Assembly (NCBI GenBank): GCA_003153875.1
Contig: PMBY01000525.1
Coordinates: 1 to 6,650, forward strand
Reading direction: 5' to 3'
From: Myxococcales bacterium
GTDB taxonomy: Bacteria > Myxococcota > Polyangia > Fen-1088
DNA length: 6,650 bases
Under the pieces are notes generated by a model. The model did not search any database, was not told where the DNA came from, and saw only the letters and a list, made by a program, of their open reading frames with translations. Both the position numbers and the translations under genes were made by a program. Shown in pieces: positions 1 through 4,453 of this stretch (positions are counted from its first letter, which is position 1; every line of letters starts with the position of its first letter).

Positions 1-342
1 GGGAGCGGCGGCACGAGCGGAACGACGGCCACGGGCGGAATGACAGCGACGGGTGGCATCACCAGCGTGGGCGGCACGGGCACCGCTGGCACGCTCGGCG
101 GAACGGGTGGTACTGCGACTGGCGGTGCAGTTATCGGTGGATCAATGGCAACTGGCGGCACCACAGGCACGGGCGGCACGACGACAACTGGTGGGACTGC
201 GACAACAGGCGTAACCACAGCGGGCGGCGGAACCACAAGCGGCGGTGGAACCATGATAGCAGGTGGAACGACAGCAAGCGGCGGCGCCACTAGTGCCGGT
301 GGCGCCGCGAATACGGGTGGAAATGCAGCTACCGGAGGGATG
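1..342 (+). repeat. Degenerate Gly/Thr-rich coding repeat
   Basis: About 113 codons encode an irregular succession of GGT, TGG, GGTT and ATGG units made of Gly, Thr, Ala and Ser, with very few other residues. The DNA shows a matching ggcgg/acggg/ggtgg texture without an exact tandem period. It continues to the left window edge, so its full length is not visible. It is probably a flexible linker or stalk between an unseen N-terminal export signal and the folded domains. Such stretches change length easily by slippage and are difficult to assemble. Confidence 0.8.
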
Positions 343-1470
343 ACTAGCTGCACGCACGAGACGGACTTGGCCTTTTGCGCCCGACTCGGCAAGAATTGCG
401 GTTTGCTGACTGCCGCGGATGACTGCGGTGCCTTGCGCACGGCAGACTCATGCGGAATGTGTGGCGGCACGACTCCAGCGTGTGAAGACAACGTATGCAA
501 GCGTGACGTGGGTTCCTTTGTTCCGTCGAGCGCTCACTCGTGCAGCGCTTCAACCGGCAATCTTGGATTGTGCCATGGAGAAAGCTGCTGCACCAGCATC
601 GTGGTACCCAGCGGAACATTTCCGATGGGCCGAAGTTTGAGTGGGGTAGACCAGTATCCCAATCCATGGGCAGCACCCGAGGAGCAGCCGGAGCATTCTG
701 TGACAGTGTCAAAGTTCGCTCTCGACAAGTATGAGGTGACGGTAGGCAGATTCCGCGAGTTTGTCTCGGCATATGTTGACAGCACAATGTCAGCACCAGC
801 GGTAGCTAGTGGCGCAATCCCGAACATCGCTGAAAGTGGCTGGAATTCAAACTGGAACGCGATTCTTCCTGCCACACAATCGGCCTTTAAGGACGCTTCG
901 CACCTTAAGTGCGATTCGACGACATGGCAGAACGACACTTGGACGGACGAAGTGGGTTCCAATGAGAACCTGGCCATCAACTGCGTGAACTGGTACGAGG
1001 CATTTGCATTCTGTATTTGGGATGGCGGGAGACTGCCAACGGAGGCAGAGTGGGAGTACGTGGCGGCAGGTGGGGCGGAAAACCGTCTGTTCCCATGGGG
1101 GAGCGCAGCTGCCGATTGCGACCACCTGAATTTCAATACGGGAACGGTCGGTTACTGCGCCGGCGGAAAGGTGACACCAGTAGGCTCGTACAGCGGGGGA
1201 AACGGGTTTTGGGGCCACTCTGACCTAGCTGGAAACGTGTGGGAGTGGACGCTTGATTGGTTCGATGCAGCTTGGTACAGCGGCGCAGGTGCTGTTTGCA
1301 ACGATTGCGCAGCATGCTCGTCAGGCTCCAGGCGCGTTATACGCGGCGGTAGCTACTATGACACTCCTTCAGTCGTGCGTGTCGCGGCCCGCTACAGCAA
1401 CTCCCCGGCTGATCGAATTAGCGGCGGCGGTGCCAACGTTGGAATTCGCTGCGCCAGAAATCCGCTATGA
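1..1470 (+). CDS. FGE-sulfatase (SUMF1-like) domain secreted protein with Gly/Thr-rich and Cys-rich N-terminal part, 5' partial
   Basis: The frame is open from base 1 (489 codons seen), so the true start and any signal peptide lie outside the window; the ATG at 40 is inside the low-complexity part and probably not the start. Residues 1 to about 113 are Gly/Thr/Ala repeats. Residues about 117-197 are Cys-rich, with a pattern familiar from myxobacterial surface proteins. Residues about 198-487 form an FGE-sulfatase fold, recognised by 'PSGTFPMG', 'DKYEVTVGRF', 'CVNWYEAFAFC', 'GRLPTEAEWEYVAAGG', 'DLAGNVWEWTLDW' and 'RVIRGGSYY', ending in 'GIRCARNPL'. In true FGE the GGSY motif is followed by the catalytic Cys pair; here the aligned positions are Asp454 and Val459. 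Formylglycine generation is therefore unlikely, and a binding or structural role is inferred. The many cysteines suit an extracytoplasmic, disulfide-bonded protein. Fold and family are sure; function is unknown. Confidence 0.9.
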   Translation, partial: GSGGTSGTTATGGMTATGGITSVGGTGTAGTLGGTGGTATGGAVIGGSMATGGTTGTGGTTTTGGTATTGVTTAGGGTTSGGGTMIAGGTTASGGATSAGGAANTGGNAATGGMTSCTHETDLAFCARLGKNCGLLTAADDCGALRTADSCGMCGGTTPACEDNVCKRDVGSFVPSSAHSCSASTGNLGLCHGESCCTSIVVPSGTFPMGRSLSGVDQYPNPWAAPEEQPEHSVTVSKFALDKYEVTVGRFREFVSAYVDSTMSAPAVASGAIPNIAESGWNSNWNAILPATQSAFKDASHLKCDSTTWQNDTWTDEVGSNENLAINCVNWYEAFAFCIWDGGRLPTEAEWEYVAAGGAENRLFPWGSAAADCDHLNFNTGTVGYCAGGKVTPVGSYSGGNGFWGHSDLAGNVWEWTLDWFDAAWYSGAGAVCNDCAACSSGSRRVIRGGSYYDTPSVVRVAARYSNSPADRISGGGANVGIRCARNPL

Positions 1471-1482
1471 GGGCGCTATAGA

Positions 1483-1511
1483 GGTGCCAGACACGTGATT
1501 GAGATTTGCGA
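1483..1511 (+). repeat. Direct repeat copy A (GGTGCCAGACAC core)
   Basis: A 29-bp element that begins 12 nt after the stop codon of the FGE-like gene. It matches 3569-3597 at 25 of 29 positions in the same orientation. The shared parts are GGTGCCAGACAC, TGA and GATTTGCGA. The core GTGCCAGACAC is an imperfect dyad (GTG/CAC arms). The placement right behind a stop codon is the same in both copies. It could be a REP-like intergenic repeat or the boundary of an inserted segment; the sequence alone does not decide. Confidence 0.65.
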
Positions 1512-1637
1512 CAGAAAGTGAATGTCGGCGCTGCTGACTCGGATCTGCCGCGGGCCAGGGTACTGATCGTGCCCGCGCGGGCGCTTCTCGACGGACAACC
1601 AACGCGAGCCCGGCCGCACGTCGAGGGCGGTCAACGG

Positions 1638-2117
1638 CTATGGGCTCTCGCCAGCCAGCAGAAGGACTCGTGCTACCAGGGCGTCCGAGAGGAAAAGGCC
1701 CTCGGCACGAGCGCGGTCGATCATCGGCGCGACGGCCGGGAGCAGGCCCGCCTTCTTGGCTTGCAGGAGAACATGCAGCGTACCGTGCGTGGCGAGACCG
1801 ATGGCAGCGGCACATCGCCGAGCGGAACGATCATCGAGGATGGCAACGTCGGCGTGCTCTGCGGCGGCACAGGTCAGAACCTCGCTTTCGCCGCGGCCAA
1901 GATCCCAGGCGGCGACGATTGGATCGATAGCATCCACAGTCACTGTGCGGAACGAATCAAGACGGTCTGGGTCGATCGGTCTTGGCCCCCGCGAAATTTC
2001 GGCGAGCACCCCGCCGGGGACAACCAGCGTGTTGCCAAGCTGTGCGAATAGATCGAGGTGACCGAGCCTGTCGAGGACGATGAGGGGCGAAGCGTTGACT
2101 ACCCAGACTTCAGCCAC
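1638..2117 (-). CDS. DUF3368 PIN-fold toxin of a UPF0175/DUF3368 type II TA pair
   Basis: Predicted PIN-like ribonuclease toxin, 159 aa from the GTG at 2117. The family signature is clear: N-terminal 'VVNASPLIVLDRLGHLDL', Glu40 in 'VLAEI', 'GRGESEVLTCAA' (Glu77, Glu79), 'VAILDDRSAR' (Asp95, Asp96), 'GLATHGTLHVLLQAKKAGLL', and a C-terminal 'RAEGLFLS'. Asn8 occupies the first PIN acidic position, which is usual for DUF3368 and not a local mutation. The GTG start overlaps the stop of the upstream UPF0175 gene by 8 nt, implying translational coupling. A TTG at 2150 would add 11 residues and overlap by 41 nt, but it extends beyond the usual family N-terminus and neither start has a strong Shine-Dalgarno. 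Family sure, start moderately sure, toxicity inferred from the pairing. Confidence 0.9.
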   Translation of the reverse strand: MAEVWVVNASPLIVLDRLGHLDLFAQLGNTLVVPGGVLAEISRGPRPIDPDRLDSFRTVTVDAIDPIVAAWDLGRGESEVLTCAAAEHADVAILDDRSARRCAAAIGLATHGTLHVLLQAKKAGLLPAVAPMIDRARAEGLFLSDALVARVLLLAGESP

Positions 2118-2364
2118 GCTTTGGCCCTGCGGCGAGATCCTCGTCGTCAACCTGGAAAGGCGAGACGCGGTAGCGTGAAAGGACGTCCAGGAACTCGGAG
2201 CGGCTGACGCCTAGGAACTCCGCGCCCTTGCTCTGCGATATCATGCCCATCTCGTACCACTTGGACACGGCGGCACGCTTCAGCTCCTCGCCGAACTCCG
2301 CCGGGCCCGTGCGCAGCACGGAAAGGGCACCTTCGGGAAGCACGACATTCACCGTAACGCTCAT
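2110..2364 (-). CDS. UPF0175 family antitoxin
   Basis: An 84-aa protein of the UPF0175 family, the usual antitoxin partner of DUF3368 PIN toxins. It opens with a short beta strand, 'MSVTVNVVLPEGALSVL'. An alpha segment 'EELKRAAVSKWYEMGMIS' follows. The family's helix-turn-helix-like element comes next, 'ISQSKGAEFLGVSRSEFLDVL' in two parts (about residues 42-62), and then 'RYRVSPFQVDDEDL', the typical acidic tail. It probably binds DNA to repress its own promoter and masks the toxin. It lies directly upstream of the toxin gene (8-nt overlap) and 43 nt downstream of the XRE antitoxin gene, so all may be one transcript. There is no good Shine-Dalgarno before the ATG. A TACACT hexamer just upstream is a possible -10 element but lacks a well-spaced -35. 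Confidence 0.9.
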   Translation of the reverse strand: MSVTVNVVLPEGALSVLRTGPAEFGEELKRAAVSKWYEMGMISQSKGAEFLGVSRSEFLDVLSRYRVSPFQVDDEDLAAGPKRG

Positions 2365-2407
2365 GATCGCAGTGTAGCGCCGATCTCACCGTCGTGCCTA
2401 CCTCGCT

Positions 2408-2740
2408 TCAATTGCGCGCTCTCCTGGGTTTCGCAGGTCGGTGGGAGGGACTCGGGCGCGAGACCACCTTCATTTCCAGATCGGCGCCAAGCGCGGTCGC
2501 TGCGCGCGACACTGAATCGATGGTCATGGTTGGCTTGGCCGCGTCCAGCAGCGAGTGGACGGCCATTCGGCTGGTCCCCATCCGTCGGGCCATCTCCGAG
2601 ATCGAGACGTTGCCGGCCCGACGCGCCTGATCGAGCTGCCGTGCGAGGATCTTCTTCTGAGTGAGGATCTTGACCTCCTCAAGCTCTCCCAGATCCTCAA
2701 ACATCGCGTCCAGGCTGGATCCAATACGTTCCCTATTCAT
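2408..2740 (-). CDS. XRE/HigA-like helix-turn-helix antitoxin
   Basis: A 110-aa DNA-binding protein of the kind that partners Gp49-like RelE/HigB toxins. The N-terminus 'MNRERIGSSLDAMFEDLGELEE' and 'QKKILARQLDQARRAG' are typical of this antitoxin group. Residues about 45-90 are the XRE helix-turn-helix: 'SISEMARRMGTSRMAVHSLL', then 'TIDSVSRAATALGADLEMKV'. A basic, proline-rich tail (residues 94-110) follows. The ATG at 2740 has a GAGG Shine-Dalgarno five bases upstream and overlaps the stop of the toxin remnant in an ATGA arrangement, which supports a former toxin-then-antitoxin operon. With the toxin broken, this is likely an orphan antitoxin or autoregulator. Family call is firm; the present role is inference. 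Confidence 0.88.
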   Translation of the reverse strand: MNRERIGSSLDAMFEDLGELEEVKILTQKKILARQLDQARRAGNVSISEMARRMGTSRMAVHSLLDAAKPTMTIDSVSRAATALGADLEMKVVSRPSPSHRPAKPRRARN

Positions 2741-2847
2741 GACGACCTCACTTCCTTCTGACGTCGGCGGGCAAGGTTGATCTCGGCCGCCGGCGTCTTT
2801 TGCGTTTTCTTTTGGAATCGAAAAGCGGCGTACTGTTTGCAGTACAT
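2737..2847 (-). pseudogene. C-terminal remnant of a HigB/RelE-like (Gp49-type) toxin
   Basis: The frame ending at the TGA that overlaps the antitoxin ATG encodes 'FQKKTQKTPAAEINLARRR' and 'QKEV', the conserved C-terminus of Gp49-like HigB toxins (a family of about 100 aa). An ATG at 2847 would give only 36 aa. The same frame is open further upstream to about 3408, with 'APLWQL' near 2910 recalling the family's 'LWEL' segment, but the intervening residues do not read like a toxin. The N-terminal core, including the usual start, is not recognisable, and that DNA also carries the promoter region of the divergent module. I read this as a decayed or truncated toxin gene. The alternative is an intact but very divergent toxin. 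Confidence 0.6.
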
Positions 2848-2855
2848 TCTGTCAA
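2827..2855 (-). promoter_or_regulatory. Candidate promoter with palindromic operator for the minus-strand TA block
   Basis: On the minus strand a perfect TTGACA (2855-2850) is followed, 17 nt later, by TACGCC (2832-2827), which is a weak -10 match. Between and overlapping them lies the perfect inverted repeat GTACTG-N4-CAGTAC (2845-2830). A palindrome over a promoter upstream of an XRE repressor gene is the expected layout for autoregulation. The -10 is poor, so the promoter call is tentative; the palindrome itself is certain. It would place the transcript start about 80 nt before the XRE antitoxin ATG. Confidence 0.4.
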
Positions 2856-2931
2856 CGTCGGTGAGGCTAGGCCCGGTGCGCGGCGGCCAGGATCTCGGGC
2901 AGACCAGTTGCCAGAGGGGCGCGCAACCCTT

Positions 2932-2991
2932 GGCTGGGCGCGCTGCGGTGCGTGTGCTATAGAGACTAGTAGTGTGTGGGAACGCCCAGCC
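2932..2991 (+). promoter_or_regulatory. Candidate promoter inside a 9-bp inverted repeat, upstream of the AbrB-like antitoxin
   Basis: The arms GGCTGGGCG (2932-2940) and CGCCCAGCC (2983-2991) are perfectly complementary, 42 bp apart. Their midpoint falls on an extended -10-like element, TGC-TATAGA (2955-2963). The palindrome ACTAGT (2965-2970) follows directly. No good -35 is present at normal spacing, although TTGGCT occurs at 2930-2935 with a 22-bp gap. The arrangement suits repression by a DNA-bending or looping regulator such as the AbrB-like antitoxin encoded next. The repeat is seen directly; the regulatory role is inferred. Confidence 0.4.
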
Positions 2992-2998
2992 CCAATCT

Positions 2999-3003
2999 AG
3001 GAG
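2999..3003 (+). promoter_or_regulatory. Shine-Dalgarno of the AbrB-like antitoxin gene
   Basis: AGGAG ends six bases before the ATG at 3010. It is among the strongest ribosome binding sites in the TA cluster and fixes the start of that gene. Confidence 0.7.
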
Positions 3004-3009
3004 ACGGAC

Positions 3010-3294
3010 ATGCCAGCGGTGAAACTCGGCGCGCATCGGGAAGTTCGACTCCCGGATGTCGTTACCAAGCGCCTGCGGATTCGCGAAGGCGCCAAGCTTG
3101 AAGTGCTTGTCTCGGGCGATGGGATCTTTCTCATCCCGAGCAAGCGCATTCCTAAGGGACAGCGCTACTTCTACACCGAGGAGTGGCAGGCCAAGGAGCG
3201 CGAAGCGGACGAGTCGATCGCGCGGGGTGAAGTCACCGGTCCGTTCTTCAATGCCGTGGCGGCGATACGGGCGCTCCGCACCGCCAAGGTATGA
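3010..3294 (+). CDS. AbrB/MazE/SpoVT-type antitoxin
   Basis: A 94-aa predicted antitoxin. Residues about 1-50 fit the swapped-hairpin AbrB/MazE DNA-binding fold: 'VKLGAHREVRLPDVVTKRLR', then 'REGAKLEVLVSGDGIFLIPS'. The remainder is 'RYFYTEEWQAKEREADESIA' followed by 'RGEVTGPF', an acidic helical tail of the kind that wraps a toxin. In many pairs this tail carries toxin neutralisation while the N-terminal fold carries autorepression. The ATG has a good AGGAG site and the gene overlaps the next by ATGA. The partner is RelE-fold rather than the MazF expected for a classical MazE, so this is a mixed-type pair. Repression probably acts on the 2932-2991 inverted repeat, which is inference. Confidence 0.88.
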   Translation: MPAVKLGAHREVRLPDVVTKRLRIREGAKLEVLVSGDGIFLIPSKRIPKGQRYFYTEEWQAKEREADESIARGEVTGPFFNAVAAIRALRTAKV

Positions 3295-3554
3295 GGCAGG
3301 TTCTTTTCTCGAATGATTTCGTCCGCGACTACCAGGGTCTGCCTGAATCGCTCCGCAAGAAGACAGACGAAGCCATCCAACGAATAGTCGAGAATCCCAG
3401 GCATCCATCGCTGCAAATGAAGAAGATGCAGCCCAAACAACGGGGAATCTGGGAGGCTCGTGTTACCCAAGGGTACAGGCTGACATTCCGGGTCGATGGT
3501 GAGCTGATCACCATGAGACGAGTGGGTACTCACGACTTGTTGCGGACACCGTAG
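3291..3554 (+). CDS. RelE/ParE-fold toxin
   Basis: An 87-aa protein of full family length, beginning with the strand-helix 'RQVLFSNDFVRDYQGLPE'. Next comes 'LRKKTDEAIQRIVENPRHPS', a basic loop 'LQMKKMQPKQRGIWEARVTQ', the core strands 'GYRLTFRVDGELITMRRVGT', and the terminal 'HDLLRTP'. Conserved basic and aromatic residues are present (Lys44, Lys45, Arg51, Trp54, Arg57, Tyr62, Arg63, His81, Arg85), so it looks intact. By family it is probably a ribosome-dependent mRNA interferase; ParE-like gyrase poisoning is less likely given the Lys/Arg-rich centre and the C-terminal His. Its ATG overlaps the antitoxin stop (ATGA). Repeat copy B begins 14 nt after its stop. Confidence 0.9.
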   Translation: MRQVLFSNDFVRDYQGLPESLRKKTDEAIQRIVENPRHPSLQMKKMQPKQRGIWEARVTQGYRLTFRVDGELITMRRVGTHDLLRTP

Positions 3555-3568
3555 CAGCGCGCCGGGGT

Positions 3569-3597
3569 GGTGCCAGACACTTGAATAGGATTTGCGA
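3569..3597 (+). repeat. Direct repeat copy B (GGTGCCAGACAC core)
   Basis: The same 29-bp element as at 1483-1511, in the same orientation, with four mismatches, starting 14 nt after the relE-like stop. The two copies are 2086 bp apart and enclose the DUF3368/UPF0175, XRE/HigB-remnant and AbrB/RelE loci. The Phd/VapC locus lies outside. No target-site duplication or transposase was recognised. Confidence 0.65.
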
Positions 3598-3699
3598 TGC
3601 AGCCACCAGGTTCTGGCGGGGAAGAAGTTTCCGAAGTACGCCGCCTGTGTCGAGGAGCCGGAATGTGGTTGCATGGTGACTACATCGGGGTTACTTTGA
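3589..3699 (+). other. Unassigned short open stretch, possible gene remnant
   Basis: Between the relE-like and phd-like genes one plus frame, bounded by stops, encodes 'GKKFPKYAACVEEPECGCMV' and then 'TTSGLL' before TGA at 3697. It has only a TTG as a potential start (3592) and no Shine-Dalgarno. The residue mix looks more protein-like than random high-GC translation. I do not recognise the family; a faint resemblance to HicB-type N-termini is not enough to name it. It may be the tail of a gene lost when the adjacent segment was inserted. Confidence 0.25.
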
Positions 3700-3714
3700 T
3701 GTGCAGGACAATCC

Positions 3715-3984
3715 ATGCGGCGTGCAGCGCGACTTGCCAACGAGAAAATCGTCTCCTTGCGGGACGCCAAAGCGCACCTGAGCTGCCTTACCAAGCAGGC
3801 CCGGGACGGTATGCGCGTGGTCATCACCAACCACGGAACGCCGATTGCGGACTTGGTTTCGCATGGGGCCTCGGCTATGGCGATGCGCACGCTCAAGCGC
3901 CCGGGGGCGCTACCCAAGCTGGTGAAGCTACAGGGCGGCGGTCCGACGGCATCGGAGCTCGTTCTCATGGATCGGGCGGGGTAG
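3715..3984 (+). CDS. Phd/YefM-family antitoxin
   Basis: An 89-aa predicted antitoxin. The Phd/YefM N-terminal fold is visible as 'EKIVSLRDAKAHLSCLTKQA' followed by 'RDGMRVVITNHGTPIADLV', about residues 10-48. This includes the 'G.RVVITNHG.P.A.LV' signature of the domain, which dimerises and binds operator DNA. The C-terminal part, containing 'KRPGALPKLVKLQGGGPTAS' and ending 'ELVLMDRAG', is the likely toxin-binding segment. The ATG is preceded by AGGA with a six-base spacing. It ends one base before the GTG of the PIN toxin, so the two are co-translated. Antitoxins of this fold frequently accompany VapC toxins. Family and pairing are well supported. Confidence 0.9.
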   Translation: MRRAARLANEKIVSLRDAKAHLSCLTKQARDGMRVVITNHGTPIADLVSHGASAMAMRTLKRPGALPKLVKLQGGGPTASELVLMDRAG

Positions 3985-3985
3985 G

Positions 3986-4453
3986 GTGGCTGTCCGGCGC
4001 GAGGGATTTGCCCTCTACCTCGACACTTCTGCGTTGGTGAAGCTGTTCATCGACGAGGACGGAAGTGCAAAGGTCCGGGCGCTCGCCAGGGGACGCGCGG
4101 GCGCCGAGGTTCTACTGGTAAGCCAGTTGGGCTACACCGAGGCCTCGGTCAGTCTGGCGCGCATGGTTCACCTGGGACGAATTCCGGCCGCTGACCTGCC
4201 CCATCACCTGGGGGCACTTGAACGGTACTGGGACGAGTCCATCCAGGAAGTGGCGCTGAGTGAAGATGTCCTGCGGGACGCCCGGCAATTGGCTCAGCGG
4301 TTTCCGCTGCGAACTTACGATGCCATTCACCTGGCGTCCGCCAGGGAAGCCAAGCGCATGCTGAGAGACGGCTTCGATGGCGAGGTACGATTTCTCGCCT
4401 TCGACAGCGGCCTGACTCGCGCTGCGAGGACGCTCGGCTTCACCTTTGACTAA
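3986..4453 (+). CDS. vapC: VapC-type PIN-domain ribonuclease toxin
   Basis: A 155-aa PIN-domain protein, predicted to be a Mg-dependent endoribonuclease held in check by the preceding Phd/YefM protein. The catalytic acidic residues are all present: Asp13 in 'LYLDTSALVKLFIDE', Glu52 in 'SQLGYTEASVSL', Asp112 in 'RTYDAIHLASA', and Asp140 in 'FLAFDSGLTRAA'. The start is GTG, one base after the antitoxin stop; no ATG lies early enough to keep the first strand. The stop TAA (4451-4453) overlaps the stop of the convergent rodA gene by three bases, so the genes meet tail-to-tail with no room for a terminator. Length is slightly above a typical VapC (about 130-145 aa). It appears intact. Confidence 0.92.
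   Translation: MAVRREGFALYLDTSALVKLFIDEDGSAKVRALARGRAGAEVLLVSQLGYTEASVSLARMVHLGRIPAADLPHHLGALERYWDESIQEVALSEDVLRDARQLAQRFPLRTYDAIHLASAREAKRMLRDGFDGEVRFLAFDSGLTRAARTLGFTFD

Noticed and set aside
534..1136. A 200-codon minus-strand open frame inside the FGE-like gene
   Set aside because: The sense frame carries clear domain motifs; the antisense translation has none.
1549..1582. Inverted repeat CGCGGGC-N15-GCCCGCG and the adjoining palindrome GCCCGCGCGGGC as a terminator for the DUF3368 gene
   Set aside because: A 7-bp GC-only stem with a 15-nt loop and no T-run on either strand. Such repeats arise easily by chance in this base composition.
2830..2845. GTACTG/CAGTAC palindrome as a LexA box
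   Set aside because: CTG and CAG are four bases apart, not the ten of the Gamma-type box, and the arrangement does not match other LexA site types I know.
3171..3968. A 265-codon minus-strand open frame opposite the relE-like and phd-like genes
   Set aside because: It is antisense to three well-supported TA genes and shows no recognisable motif.
3597..4040. A 147-codon plus-strand frame starting at the end of repeat copy B
   Set aside because: It overlaps the Phd/YefM gene in a different frame and has no Shine-Dalgarno or family signature.
4110..4140. GTTGGGC as an integron attC core, which would make the TA genes integron cassettes
   Set aside because: A lone 7-mer inside the vapC coding sequence without a paired inverse core or the usual imperfect hairpin. 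No integrase is present.
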